Positions 21,925-38,338 of a stretch of 64,000 bases of DNA are shown in pieces. Made by a program: the position numbers and the translations under genes. Numbering within the stretch: position 1 is the stretch's first letter; the number at the start of each line of letters is the position of its first letter. The DNA comes from Saccharum officinarum (Eukaryota; Streptophyta; Magnoliopsida; Poales; Poaceae), in NCBI GenBank assembly GCA_020631735.1, contig CM036160.1:117162680-117226679 (forward strand), read 5' to 3'. Below the pieces are notes generated by a model. The model saw only the letters and a program-made list of their open reading frames with translations. It searched no databases and had not been told where the DNA came from.

Positions 21925-23857
21925 GGTGGTATCAGAGCTCATACAATGGATCAGCTACAACATTACATTTGAAAATTTCAAAATGAATTTACAATATAAA
22001 AGTTTTTGAGCATAACAAGTTAAAAATGGACTTCCATCTATCTTCTTGCTTGCTGGAAGGCCTCATGAAGAATTTCTGATGACTCAAGTAAAAAGGCTTC
22101 AAGAAGTTTGTTAACTCGACTTTGGAAGGTCAAGAGAAGAGTCAACTTCACCGATAAAGCTCTACTGAAGTACCTCTTGAAAATCTGTTTTGTGCAATGA
22201 AGATAGTGTATAAGTAAAGTCCTACAATCTATTAACATGATGAAGATGAAGTACTCCTGACGTTGAGAAGACGTATAGGACGAGCATATCTCATATCATG
22301 CATAAAATGATAATAAAATAATGATTAAAATTTCCCTCCTTATGTTTGAGGAGCAGTTATTATTCGTTATAACTGTTCTATTGATGAATCTCGTCCTGTA
22401 CCAGGTTCTATTAGTCCTTTGATGATCACTGCTCCACAAGTTCCTAATCTTTGGGGGACTTCTGGATGCACTTTATTTACCATGTTGACTCCATGTAAAA
22501 CCTGGGACTACTCCTTGCATTGACTTCTCAATGTATGCATGTGTCACGTCTTGATTTCTTCCATCCTGACACATGCTATTACTTTGATATTGGTCATTTA
22601 CATGTGTTTGACGAGAGTTACTTTAGTTGTGCTCTATAGTGGTGTCTCGACCCGTGACTAGGGTGCTGTGTTAAACCTGGATACTCTGTGATTCATGACC
22701 ACACGAGTTCCACCAGAATATGCACTGGTACCGTAGTCGGTGCTCCTGAACCATTATAGCTCACAATTAATGTGTTTTCACTCGTTGGACATTCATCGGA
22801 GAATTCTAACCTCTCCAGATCCTTTGTTATTATAACCAATCTCTGATCTTGGTTATAATACTGACATTATCAAATGAGTTACTACAGTTGTGCCCTATGC
22901 TGGTACCATGATCAGTGACAATGGAACAGCGTTGTATCCTGGAGTTTCTTGTGACTTGCTACCATAAGGAAATACCGGACACTTGCTGTTATCAGGGTCT
23001 ATGATCATGATTCCTTATAGTCCACAATTAGGGTGTTTTCATTCTCTAGACGCTCCTTAGGGATTCAAAGTTGTCTTTTTGAGTCCCTAGACGCCTTGTG
23101 ATTATGACCGACTTCTGATCTCGGTTATATTCTCAATATTGTGAGACGAGGGTTATCGCTGTTGTGTCCTATAGTGGTGCCACGTTCCGTGACCACGGTG
23201 CCGCGTCGGAACCTAGAGTCTCTTGTGTGCCCGGGTCACACGGGTTTCTGCTGGGTGCGCGCAGGTATCGAGGTCTGTGGTCGTGATCCATTATAGTCTC
23301 ATGACTAATATGGCCTCACTATTTGCAATATGTCTTGGGAATTCATGCCCCTACTTCTTTTGAATTATCTTACTCCTTGATGTTGGAACCATTATCAAAT
23401 CACGGTTGTAATCTTGATTTCTTCTGTGAATATTTTTGTTTCAACAGAAGACCCTACTTTCTTGAAAGTTGCTCCAATTGTGCACTATAGTGGTACCATG
23501 ATCAGTAACAATGGTATAGCAAGTATCGTGGAAATCCCTATGGCTGATCACTGTATGGGAATACGGGGTATTTGCTATAGCAAGGTCTATGACCATGATT
23601 CATTATAGTCCGCAATTGACGTACTTACGACTCTCTTGGACTTTCTTTTTGAAATAATCCATGTCTTCGAGATTTCTCTAAATACCTTGTTAATTACAAC
23701 CATCATTATGAAATCGGTTGTAATTCTCGAACTAATCCTTGTTACTTTGTGAACTTTCTCAAGGTTAATGTGTTTGACACATTTCCTTTTCCATTACTTA
23801 ACCCCACGGGTTATGTCGTTCCTGAAATCTCAGGACGAGATTTCTTTAAGGGGATAG
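21925..23857 (+). other. Internal region 1 (1933 bp, non-coding)
   Basis: Opens with a GGTGGTATCAGAGC primer site for initiator tRNA-Met (21925-21938). It closes with a polypurine-type AAGGGGATAG immediately before the next LTR. No frame above about 66 codons is present. It contains four diverged tandem repeats with hairpins. Confidence 0.85.
22627..23740 (+). repeat. Four diverged tandem repeats inside internal region 1
   Basis: The marker phrase TTGTGNNCTATAGTGGTNNC recurs at 22627, 22888, 23162 and 23478, giving periods of 261, 274 and 316 bases. Each unit also carries a CCATTATAGTC-type phrase, a TTCACTCG/ACTCTCTTGGAC-type phrase and, near its end, an inverted repeat around AACC...GGTT. 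The best inverted repeats are 22829-22859 (11-bp perfect stem) and 23692-23725 (10-bp perfect stem). The same array is present at 28634-29747. Confidence 0.75.
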
Positions 23858-26800
23858 TGTAACATCCCAGATGTTAAAAAGCAGTTAAAACTTGATTAAG
23901 TACGGATCATGCATACATCAAGGCATAAGATGCATTTCATGTTGCATAAGCAATGTTTCATATATCAGGTCTCTGTTGCATAGTGATGTTTCATGTGTTG
24001 CTTGGTAGTGTTTCATATGTTGCAATAGAATGTTTCATGTTTTATATACGTGTTTTACATGTTTCAATAGTGATGTGATATGTTATTTTTATTAGTATGC
24101 TTAATACATTAATAATGCCATGTTTCTTATCACATGAAATAATGTTTTATTAGTGTTAAATAATTAATCATGTTTAGTTAAAAAGAATAATCAATTGAAT
24201 TCAAAACCCTCAATTTCAAAACCCTGTTTTACCCCTTTTGAAATAATTCAAAATCTAAGCAAAATTTGGGAAAAAGTTTAAAACCAAGTTTGTAGAACTT
24301 TTCAAGGGCTACAACTTTGGTGTTTTGAGTTTACAAAGTTTTAGTGTAAAATGTGGAGCAATTTTGAAAATAAACAAATTTCAGATTTTATTTATTTTTA
24401 TCCCCAAACTAAGATTTCAAAATGGAGGTAGAATTTGAAAAAGTTTTGAACAGCAAAGTTGTAGGTCTGATCGAGATATACAACTTTGATGTTTGGAGAT
24501 TTTGAAGTTTCAATATAAAATCAAAAGTAATTTCTAAATTACCAAATCTGAAAATTTTGTCCCCTTTTGAATTTAAACTCAAATTTCAAAATCCCGTGTG
24601 AATTTGAAAAGTGTTCAATACAAAACTTGTAGAGCTTGAAATTCTAAAGATTTCATAGATTGGAAGTTTTTCAAGTTGTTACATGAATTTGAAAATAATT
24701 TGAAAAATCAGTTTGAATTTCAAAAAGTTGGGGGCAGCTACAGTGCACCGACGAATCACCGCCGACCACCGCGCGGTATGGGAGCCGGCGAGACGCCGGA
24801 CGGCTTCGGCCAGCTTCCAGGCGTGTCCTCGATCACCAGCACGACATCGCGCGTCTTCCAGTGCAGTAACTGTGGTCGTTCCCTATATATATGCGAGCTC
24901 TCCATGACCGGCTTTGTTTCTCCGTTTTCGCCACCGTCGCCACCACAGCTCCGCCGCTCGCCGCTGCCGCCACCAAGCCGTCTCCGGCCACGCCAACTGC
25001 ACCCTTAGCTCCGTCTCATCCTTGTGCACCTCGTGAACCAGTTGAGTTGGCCCAATTTCGCTTGGATCGCCGGGGAGCCGTCGTCTTCCACCTCGGGTCG
25101 CCGTCGTTCCCGTCGAACCCCGCCACCGTGGCCAGCCACCTCTAGAGCCTCTCAGCTTCAACCGATCACTCCTTCGTGATCGTGGTACGCCCCTGATACT
25201 CCCTGACCACTCGCTTTAATCGCTACCACGTTGTACCGTCGAGTCACCGGTCACCGTGGCCGTCGAGCCGCCACCGTCGTCGGTGAGCTGTCGCCGGAGC
25301 TCGAGCCATGGTGTTTAGTAGCAAAATGGAACCGTGGGGTAGTGTAGATGGTGATGGTGGAGTCGGTTTGTCGACCGAGGCACCGGTCACCGGCCAGCCA
25401 CCGCGGGAGAGAGCGCGGGCACGCGGGAGCGAGCGGGCGAGCGGGAGGAAGGCGATGACATGCGGGGACGCGGTGTCAGCGAGAGAGAGAAGGAGAGCAG
25501 GCGCGCGCGGGCGGAGCAGGCCGATGCTGGGCTGGGCCGTGCGGCTAGGCCAAGCGCGGGCGTGGGCGCATGTAAGCGGGCCGTCTAGTTGGGCCGGACC
25601 GCGGGAGAAAGGAAGAATCGGCCCGATTTCGTTTTTGTTTTTCTTTTTTTCAAATAAATGAATAGTGCTATTATTTGTTTATTTCATTAAAAATTGTGTA
25701 GAGTTCCAAAATTCATGAAAATTTTTGTGTAGGCTTCTCAATGTATAAACTATCTAGGAAAAATGTTAAATGCTGAAATTGAGTACTTTGTGCAGTAGAA
25801 TTAATTAGTTCTAATAAAGATTAAATGCAACTTCCATGAATTTTAATAATTAATTTATTAATCCAAAAATGATGAAATTTATTGTGACACTGTTTTAATC
25901 ATTCTTAATATATAGAAAAAGTTTGAGCTTGTTTAGGTAAAGTTTGATCAACTATTAATTATGCCCTAATTAATTAAATAGTAATTAAATGTTAAATCAA
26001 TAACTTTAAGTGTTGTGTGCTCTTTTGGGATTGAGTGATGACCTTGGGTCATTAACATGTAATGACCCTTGGCACTTTAATTAATTGCTTAAGTTATGAT
26101 TGACTTGTTAACTAGGATTTGTTAATGATAGTTAGTGTCATTAACTTAGGTCTTTAGTAGTTAATAACTTATTTATGTTACTATTTAGTGGTCTTGTGGT
26201 AAGATTACTTGTTATTAGATGCAACCTCTTGGGTAAAAACAAAGTTATGGTTAGTTAACCTTTAAATTAACCTTGTTAGCTTACAACTGTACCGCGAAGG
26301 AAAGTTGTACTCAAGTAGATAACTGATGTTTATCCTTTCTAAATGTCTCTTGTATGCTATGCCTTATTCATCATCATGCGTCATGCATCATGGCATGCAT
26401 TTCATCATATTAAGCATCGCATCATTTTTATTACGTGTAGTGCATACGAGAGTGTTTTGGATCATGTCGATCAAGCTTCGGAGAAGGTAATACACTCGAG
26501 GTGTTGGTGTCAAACTTGACTTCTACGAGAACTAACCACCGCTGCAACGCAGGCAAGCCCCGGTGCATTTAAACCCTACCTTGAATTTTACAAATGTTTA
26601 TTATTTATAATATGGTTTACTGCATTAAGTAATTAGGAGTTGAGTGATAACCCAATTGCTGCATTATCATCCTTGATTATTGTGATATCAACCTTGATAC
26701 CTGTTTTACGGAAAATGCGTAGTATGCTTCGCTATGCTTAGAAGTTAAGCTTTTAAATGCAATGTTTATATAGCCATGACGGCATATTGAATGAATATTG

Positions 26801-27932
26801 AAATATGAGAATGAACTTGAAAGATCGGGCGGGTGGTTTGGCCACTGCTAACATGCATTGGGAAAGGAGTCTCAATGTAGTGTTTCCGCCTTGTCAGTTA
26901 AGGTCCGTTCGTTGTAAGCCTGTTGTGTTCGAGACTTTGCAACTAGCCTCATGCCTTGGGTAAGCCCAAAATGTTGGTGATTCCATTACGAGAACGTCTA
27001 ACCTCGCACTGGGAGTGGAGAGATGGCGAGAGTAGCGTGTACCCTCGGGGCTAGAATTTGGTCGGGTTCGAGGAGTACTGTACTCTCGGGTGGCGATGGA
27101 CACGTTCTGGTTTTGGGAGATCTAAATGAGGGTTGATATATGCAAGATTCGGTTCTACATATGTCGTGAAGTTAGGGATCCCCAGCTGGGTATAATCGGT
27201 TCGAATCGTCGTTGCTCCTCGGTTATGGAGACTTGATCACCTGACTTGCATCGTAGTTAAGAACTGGAATTGAAAGAAAGAATGAGAAAGGTTTTGATGA
27301 TAATTACTTTGATCTAGATTAGGATCACCTAGAATTGGTTAATGAACCATCAATGGTAAAAGTAAAATATTGAAGGTAAGGACTTACTTTAGTAAGCTTT
27401 TCTGCAAAAGAAAATTTGATTCTGGAATACCCGTACCTTGATTCCCTAAAGCTAGCATGCCCTTGGAGTCTTTGTCTTAGTCGGGTAAGTCTTGTTGAGT
27501 ACTCTCGTACTCAGGGTTTGTTAACCCCTGTTGCAGGTGCTAACTGGTGCTGCTAATTAGGTCATGTCAGTGGGCTTGACATGATTTGATTGTCCTCTCC
27601 TGACTTAGGTGTTCTACCTAAGTTGTCTTCTGTAGTTCTACTCGACTTCCGCAATACAAGTTAAGTTTGTAAAAAGTTAACTTAATCATGATTTGTAAAT
27701 TTATTGTTATTATTCTTCCGCACTCTGATGTAATGTTTTGTACAAATGTTGTAATGTTGTAGTTACTCCTTTGTTGATCCTGGTATGGGTTGTTAAATGT
27801 AGTTTAATCGGGGTCCTGTGAGGGCACCCGACAGATCTTCTTAGGTTATTTGGTGTACATGTATCGCTGTCAGAGGTCTTAGGAACAATGACAGGTGCAT
27901 GTGGGCCATATAATTTAGGAGGTTCTGCTCCA
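23858..27932 (+). repeat. LTR copy 2 (4075 bp)
   Basis: It has the same ends, TATA box (about 24883-24891) and hairpin (27496-27513) as copy 1. Several shared variants (for example in the GC-rich leader, and TTATTAGATGC) group copies 2 and 3 against copy 1. Confidence 0.88.
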
Positions 27933-29865
27933 GGTGGTATCAGAGCTCATACAATGGATCAGCTACAACATTACATTTGAAAATTTCAAAATGAATTTAC
28001 AATATAAAAGTTTTTGAGCATAACAAGTTAAAAATGGACTTCCATCTATCTTCTTGCTTGCTGGAAGGCCTCATGAAGAATTTCTGATGACTCAAGTAAA
28101 AAGGCTTCAAGAAGTTTGTTAACTCGACTTTGGAAGGTCAAGAGAAGAGTCAACTTCACCGATAATGCTCTACTGAAGTACCTGTTGAAAATCCGTTTTG
28201 TGCAATGAAGATAGTGTATAAGTAAAGTCCTACAATCTATTAACATGATGAAGATGAAGTACTCCTGACGTTGAGAAGACGTATAGGACGAGCATATCTC
28301 ATATCATGCATAAAATGATAAAAAATAATGATTAAAATTTCCCTCCTTATGTTCGAGGAGCAGTTATTATTCGTTATAACTGTTCTATTGATGAATCTCG
28401 TCCTGTACCAGGTTCTATTAGTCCTTTGATGATCACTGCTCCACAAGTTCCTAATCTTTGGGGGACTTCTGGATGCACTTTATTTACCATGTCGACTCCA
28501 TGTAAAACCTGGGACTACTCCTTGCATTGACTTCTCAATGTATGCATGTGTCACGTCTTGATTTCTTCCATCCTGACACATGCTATTACTTTGATATTGA
28601 TCATTTACATGTGTTTGACGAGAGTTACTTTAGTTGTGCTCTATAGTGGTGTCTCGACCCGTGACTAGGGTGCTGTGTTAAACCTGGATACTCTGTGATT
28701 CATGACCACACGAGTTCCACCAGAATATGCACTGGTACCGTAGTCGGTGCTCCTGAACCATTATAGCTCACAATTAACGTGTTTTCACTCGTTGGACATT
28801 CATTGGAGAATTCTAACCTCTCCAGATCCTTTGTTATTATAACCAATCTCTGATCTTGGTTATAATACTGACATTATCAAACAAGTTACTACAGTTGTGC
28901 CCTATGCTGGTACCATGATCAGTGACAATGGAACAGCGTTGTATCCTGGAGTTTCTTGTGACTTGCTACCATAAGGAAATACCGGACACTTGCTGTTATC
29001 AGGGTCTATGATCATGATTCCTTATAGTCCACAATTAGGGTGTTTTCATTCTCAAGACGCTCCTTAGGGATTCAAAGTTGTCTTTTTGAGTCCCTAGACG
29101 CCTTGTGATTATGACCGACTTCTGATCTCGGTTATATTCTCAATATTGTGAGACGAGGGTTATCGCTGTTGTGTCCTATAGTGGTGCCACGTTCCGTGAC
29201 CACGGTGCCGCGTCGGAACCTAGAGTCTCTTGTGTTCCCGGGTCACACGGGTTTCTGCTGGGTGCGCGTAGGTATCGAGGTCTGTGGTCGTGATCCATTA
29301 TAGTCTCATGACTAATATGGCCTCACTATTTGCAATATGTCTTGGGAATTCATGCCCCTACTTCTTTTGAATTATCTTACTCCTTGATGTTGGAACCATT
29401 ATCAAATCACGGTTGTAATCTTGATTTCTTCTGTGAATATTTTTGTTTCAACAGAAGACCCTACTTTCTTGAAAGTTGCTCCAATTGTGCACTATAGTGG
29501 TACCATGATCAGTAACAATGGTATAGCAAGTATCGTGGAAATCCCTATGGCTGATCACTGTATGGGAATACGGGGTATTTGCTATAGCAAGGTCTATGAC
29601 CATGATTCATTATAGTCCGCAATTGACGCACTTACGACTCTCTTGGACTTTCTTTTTGAAATAATCCATGTCTTCGAGATTTCTCTAAATACCTTGTTAA
29701 TTACAACCATCATTATGAAATCGGTTGTAATTCTCGAACTAATCCTTGTTACTTTGTGAACTTTCTCAAGGTTAATGTGTTTGACACATTTCCTTTTCCA
29801 TTACTTAACCCCACGGGTTATGTCGTTCCTGAAATCTCGGGACGAGATTTCTTTAAGGGGGATAG
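27933..29865 (+). other. Internal region 2 (1933 bp, non-coding)
   Basis: It has the same length as internal region 1 and differs by scattered substitutions and small indels. The primer site is at 27933-27946 and the polypurine tract AAGGGGGATAG ends at 29865. It again lacks coding capacity. Confidence 0.85.
28634..29747 (+). repeat. Four diverged tandem repeats inside internal region 2
   Basis: Second copy of the repeat array at 22627-23740, offset by 6007 bases. The 11-bp inverted repeat is conserved at 28836-28866. Confidence 0.72.
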
Positions 29866-34047
<4,182 letters not shown>

Positions 34048-34078
34048 CCTACAGCTGGCTACAAAATAACTTATTCTG

Positions 34079-34260
34079 TAGCCACTTTGAGTTACGATAA
34101 TTGCTATGCTAATTTACGAGATTATAGTAACTCCTTACTATGTGATTTACTATAACATTATGGTAAATATCCCCATGTATTATAGTAATTCAATTATCAT
34201 AAATATATACTGACATTGTCGTAAATTAGTATATAAAATTATCGTAAATAGAGGTGGCTA
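34079..34260. mobile_element. MITE-like inverted-repeat element
   Basis: A 182-bp AT-rich element with imperfect 24-bp inverted termini: TAGCCACTTTGAGTTACG on the left and, reversed, TAGCCACCTCTATTTACG on the right, both followed by ATAATT. It has no coding content. Target duplication is not clear because it sits between TA repeats. Confidence 0.5.
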
Positions 34261-34272
34261 CAAATATAGTAT

Positions 34273-34393
<121 letters not shown>

Positions 34394-34419
34394 AGAGTAT
34401 ACTCTATAGCTCAGGGCGT

Positions 34420-34700
34420 CATATTGGGCTGGTTTGGGCTTTTCTCATTGCTAGTGGGCTCGGTCACGATTAAGCCAGCCTCCGAAAATAGGGGCATTTT
34501 TGGAAGCAGGCCTCTTATAAGGCTCGCCTCCGTTAATAGATTTTAGTTTTTAACCGCCTCTGTAAATCGATTTTACGAGACAGTTAATTGTGACCACCTC
34601 GGTTAATAAAAACGACCGCCTCGGTTAATCGACAGGCATTAACCGAGGCGGGCAATCAGCCCAACCGCCTCGGAGGCTATTTTCCCAACGCCTTGTAAAA
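34420..34700. mobile_element. CACTA-like subterminal repeat fragment
   Basis: Several direct and inverted copies of a CCGCCTCGGTTAAT-type motif occur within 200 bases, including a perfect stem CCTCGGTTAAT / ATTAACCGAGG at about 34618-34647. Clustered short subterminal motifs in both orientations are typical of CACTA transposon ends. No terminal CACTA sequence or transposase is seen, so this is a fragment. Confidence 0.4.
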
Positions 34701-34824
34701 GATTTTATGTAGTAATGCTTTTTGTTGTCCACGTCAACATGCCATGCAATCCACCAATAAGCAATTCTACAACAACGTGTGGGGTATGCTTCTAGTTTCT
34801 TATATATTGAAAGTACTTAGTGGA
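34701..34824. other. Unassigned upstream region
   Basis: Between the transposon fragment and the first promoter box. I see nothing gene-like here. Confidence 0.5.
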
Positions 34825-35225
34825 GATGACGTGGATAGCTTTTATTAAAGGTTGGAAGTTAGTGAGATGACATGGCTATTAGAGGAAGATGATGGGATAG
34901 TGTGAGAGATGACGTGAATGGATTGTTTTCATTAAGAGGTTGGAAGTTAGTAGGATAACATGTTATTAGTGGGATATGATGTGGATAGTTAGTGGGAGAT
35001 GATGTGAATGGCTTGCTTTTACAAAAAAAAAGGCTGAAAGTTAGTAATTCTGTTTAGTGAAGATGACGTGAAAAGCTTTCGTTAAGAGGTTGCAAGTTAG
35101 TGCAATGACATGACTATTAGTAGGAGATGATGTGGAAAGTTTGTGGGGATGATATGGCCGGTTTGCTTTCATTAAAAGGTTGTAAGTTAGTGAAATGACA
35201 TGACTACTCGTAGGAGATGATATGG
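34825..35225 (+). promoter_or_regulatory. Array of Opaque-2-type boxes upstream of the RIP gene
   Basis: Eight exact matches to GATGAYRTGR, the Opaque-2 binding consensus described for the maize b-32 promoter, lie at 34825-34834, 34866-34875, 34908-34917, 34998-35007, 35062-35071, 35126-35135, 35148-35157 and 35216-35225. Three more sites with 9 of 10 bases lie at 34975-34984, 35104-35113 and 35194-35203. They are embedded in degenerate tandem repeats marked by GGTTGGAAGTTAGT-type phrases, so the array grew by duplication. The last box is about 55 bases upstream of the TATA box. Confidence 0.75.
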
Positions 35226-35280
35226 ATATAGATACGTAGATATAGAATACCTACATGGCTACATGCCCCCAACTCTCCCA

Positions 35281-35290
35281 CTATATATAC
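35281..35290 (+). promoter_or_regulatory. TATA box of the RIP gene
   Basis: CTATATATAC lies 86 bases before the ATG, which leaves room for a leader of about 55 bases. Confidence 0.7.
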
Positions 35291-35366
35291 CTGCAAGTAC
35301 ATCATCCCAATTCACAGTGCCAACAACCCATCCATCCTTTTAACTGTTGATACAAAAGAGAGGACA

Positions 35367-36236
35367 ATGGCCGAGCCAAACCCAGAGTCCAGTTATCTTA
35401 GTACGCAAGCAAAGAAAAGAACAGTACCAAGGTTCACTGAAACCTTCAACATGGATGACGTGAACTACACTTACGGCTCCTTCATTGCCTGGGCCCGGAA
35501 AGAAGTGATCAAATACTGCACCGACCATAAAGGCATACTCCAGCCTGTGCTACCGCCGGACAAGAAGGTCCCCGAGCTCTGGTTCCACATCGAGCTCAAA
35601 ACCAAGACCGGCTCCATCACGCTCGCCATACGCATGGACAACCACTACCTCGTCGGCTTCAGGACCCCGGCCGGTGTGTGGTGGGAGTTCGGCAACAACG
35701 GCGACACCCACCTCCTCGACGACAACCCGAGGTGGCTCGGCTTTGGCGGCCGGTACCAGGACCTCATCGGCAATAAGGGCCTGGAGACCGTCACCATGGG
35801 CCGTGCCGAAATGACCAGAGCCGTCAACGACCTGGCGAAGAAGACGACGATGACATTAGAGGAGGAGCTGCTGATGCTGCAGGATGCTGATCTAGCAGCG
35901 GCGGCTGACCCTCAAGCCGACTTGAAAAGCAAGCTGGCGAAGCTGGTGGTCATGGTGTGCGAGGGGGTGCGGTTCATCACTGTGTCCCGCACGGTAGAAG
36001 CGGGGTTTAACAAGCAGCAAGGGGTGACCATAAGCGAGATGCAGGGGAAGCAGGTGCAGAAATGGGACAGGATCTCGAAAGCTGCCTTCGCCTGGGCTAA
36101 GAACCCGACCGACGTGATCCGCGACATGCAGGAGCTTGGCATCAACAATAAAAACGATGCTGCGAGGATCGTTGCGCTCGTTAAGAATCAACCTACTGCT
36201 ACTACTAGTGCTACATATGAGAACAGCGAGGTCTGA
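35367..36236 (+). CDS. Ribosome-inactivating protein, maize b-32 type (intronless)
   Basis: A 289-residue single-exon frame starting at the first ATG after the TATA box. RIPs are rRNA N-glycosidases that remove one adenine from the sarcin/ricin loop of the large rRNA. Hallmarks visible: N-terminal PRFTETFNMDD near residue 20; the first active-site Tyr in NHYLVGFR near 93; the second Tyr in GRYQDL near 131; the Glu-Arg pair in CEGVRF near 203; and the Trp in QKWDRISKA near 234. No signal peptide is seen, fitting a cytosolic cereal RIP. Between the two halves is an Ala/Glu/Leu-rich stretch (about residues 160-192) where maize b-32 has an internal segment removed on activation, and there is an extra C-terminal tail. 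This suggests an inactive precursor. The Opaque-2 box array predicts endosperm expression. All key residues are present and nothing is broken. Confidence 0.9.
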   Translation: MAEPNPESSYLSTQAKKRTVPRFTETFNMDDVNYTYGSFIAWARKEVIKYCTDHKGILQPVLPPDKKVPELWFHIELKTKTGSITLAIRMDNHYLVGFRTPAGVWWEFGNNGDTHLLDDNPRWLGFGGRYQDLIGNKGLETVTMGRAEMTRAVNDLAKKTTMTLEEELLMLQDADLAAAADPQADLKSKLAKLVVMVCEGVRFITVSRTVEAGFNKQQGVTISEMQGKQVQKWDRISKAAFAWAKNPTDVIRDMQELGINNKNDAARIVALVKNQPTATTSATYENSEV

Positions 36237-36899
36237 TGATGGACACATCATGACTTGGCGTTGTACTCCTAGCTATATGCATACCGTGCTTGCTACTACT
36301 ATGTTTCTATACAAATAAATACACCCCACGTACGTGGTGTTCCTTGTATCCCTCTAATAAGAAATATATCTAAATAAAATCCTGCATGCTCCCCATGCTG
36401 TGGTGGTTTAAATTTGAGATACGTACAATTTGTATTTGTCGTGCATAAATTTGATAAGTTTATTGTGGTTGAAATATGCATTTGAAATTGAATCGAAAGG
36501 TGAAATGATGCAGATGCATGGTCAATATGTTGAAATTAGAGAGGACAAAAAAGAATATGTGCCGAGATTTAGGGTGTGTTAAAAACGACAGCCAGAAATC
36601 AAGGTCTAAAAAACATAGGAGACCCTACTCATCAGATAAGTAGGAGGCTGATTAGCTTATTGCTGGACATGCTCTAACCAAGAGTTCAGAGTGCAGGCAA
36701 CGGCGCAATACACGCTTCACTATATCATGCAGTGTCACTGCTATGTGGTTGCGCTAACTCTTAACAGCACAACTAAATCTGTGGTTGCCATGAACTTCAC
36801 GTGCGTCTTATCCTTAACTAAAATCGGAGCACTGAACCTAATTAACAGACGGTCTCTCATCCGGGAGCTACAGGTACGTCGTCGGTGTGAACTGTAACG
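36237..36899. other. RIP 3' region and intergenic spacer
   Basis: AATAAA-type signals at 36314 and 36372 could end the RIP transcript. The remainder is AT-rich without a supportable gene. Confidence 0.5.
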
Positions 36900-37216
36900 C
36901 TAGCAGATGCAAAAAGTTGCATCATCTGGAAGGACGTGTACCGGGCTACCGGCACCATGCCGCTTGCGTTGCTCCAGAAGATGCTGCGGCCATTTCTCGT
37001 CGACTGGCCAGAGCAGCGAAGCGAACACGTACCCCGACGCCGTGATCCTGGTCCCTGACGACCGACGCGACGCCAGGATGCGCGTCGTGGTCGATCGCCT
37101 CGCCACGCCTGTTATTAATCCCACAGCTCTGGCTGCTCTCCAGACTACAAGCAAGCAAAGCAACTTGCACGGCCAGAGATAGCAGCTGGAGCATCGGGCC
37201 ACATCGATCGACTTCA
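36900..37216 (+). other. GC-rich coding-like remnant upstream of the protease
   Basis: The composition shifts sharply to GC-rich. Two short frames join in sense: WKDVYRATGTMPLALLQKML in one and NTYPDAVILVPDD in another. I do not recognise the protein. It could be a decayed gene fragment or part of the protease promoter. Confidence 0.25.
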
Positions 37217-37231
37217 TTGTACGTGTGCATC

Positions 37232-38338
37232 ATGGGTGCCGCCTCACGTTCTCTAGCCGTCGCCCTCCTCCTGTGCGCCAGCCTCCTGCTGGCCAGCGCC
37301 GCGGCGTCCAGCGAAATGCTCATGATGACGAACCGGTTCCACGGCTGGCGCGCCGCGCACAACCGGACCTACGCGACCGCCGCGGAGCACCAGCGCCGGT
37401 TCGAGGTGTACCGCCGGAACGTGGAGTACATCGAGGCCACGAACCGGCGCGGCGGGCTCTCGTACCAGCTCGGCGAGAACCAGTTCACCGACCTCACGAG
37501 CGACGAGTTCCTGGCCGCGTACACCATGCCGCCCGGGCAGGTGCTCGCGGCCCGCGACGAGGCCGTGACGCGGCAGCTCGACGCCGCCACGAGTCGCAAC
37601 AGCAGCTACTCGGGCGACGCCTTCGGCCAGGTCCCCTACAGCGTCGACTGGAGGGCCAGGGGTGCTGTGACTCCCATCAAGCACCAAATGACTTGTGGTA
37701 CGTACGTCAGCAAAAGATGATGCCTTGTCCACGTGCCATGAACATGATAGTATACTACATGCATTTTGTATCCAGGCTCTTGCTGGGCGTTCGCCGCGGT
37801 GGCGTCGATCGAGAGCCTGTACAAGCTGCGAACGGGCCGTCTCGTCTCCCTCTCAGAGCAGGAGCTCGTGGACTGCGCGTCCCCGCCCAACTACGGATGC
37901 GGCGGCGGCGATCCGGCGACGACCATGTGGTGGGTCGCGCGCAACGGCGGCCTCGCCACCACGTGGGAGTACCCCTACGAGAGCAAGCAGGGGCAGTGCA
38001 GGCGCGGCAGGATCCGCGGCGGCGCGGCTGTTGCGCCCAACAGCGAGGCCGCGCTGGAGCGCGCCGTGGCGCTGCAGCCGGTCGTCGTGTCCATCAACGC
38101 CGCTACCTTCCAGCACTACAAGGGCGGGGTGCTGTCAGGCCCCTGCGACGCCGGAATCAACCACGCCGTCACAGTGGTCGGGTACGGCGCCGACGCCGGC
38201 GGCCACAAGTACTGGATCGTCAAAAACTCGTGGGGCTACGCGTGGGGCGAGAATGGGTACGTGCGCATGGAGAGGCGTGTCGGGGTCAGGGAAGTCTTGT
38301 GCGGCATTGCCAGCATGCCGTACTACCCGGTGATGTGA
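37232..38338 (+). CDS. Papain-like cysteine protease (C1A), two exons
   Basis: Exons 37232-37697 and 37776-38338, with a 78-bp GT-AG intron at 37698-37775 that interrupts the Gly codon of CGSCWAF. The product is 342 residues. The start is the ATG before GAASRSLAVALLLC, which gives a normal signal peptide cut near AASS. The I29 propeptide shows an ERFNIN-type pattern (E-R-Y-N-I-N around EHQRRFEVYRRNVEYIEATN) and GENQFTDLT. The mature enzyme begins near VPYSVDWRARGAVTPIKHQ. The catalytic site is complete: oxyanion Gln in KHQMTCGSCW, Cys in SCWAF, His in GINHAVTVVGYG and Asn in IVKNSWGYAWGENGY. There is no granulin domain and no KDEL tail, so it is of the SAG39/SAG12-like vacuolar or secreted type. 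It lies tail to tail with the UXT-like gene, 244 bases away. Confidence 0.92.

Noticed and set aside
22627..29747. Possible CRISPR-like or satellite array
   Set aside because: The four repeats are long (about 260-316 bases), diverged and inside a retroelement; there are no spacers or cas genes, and the genome is a plant.
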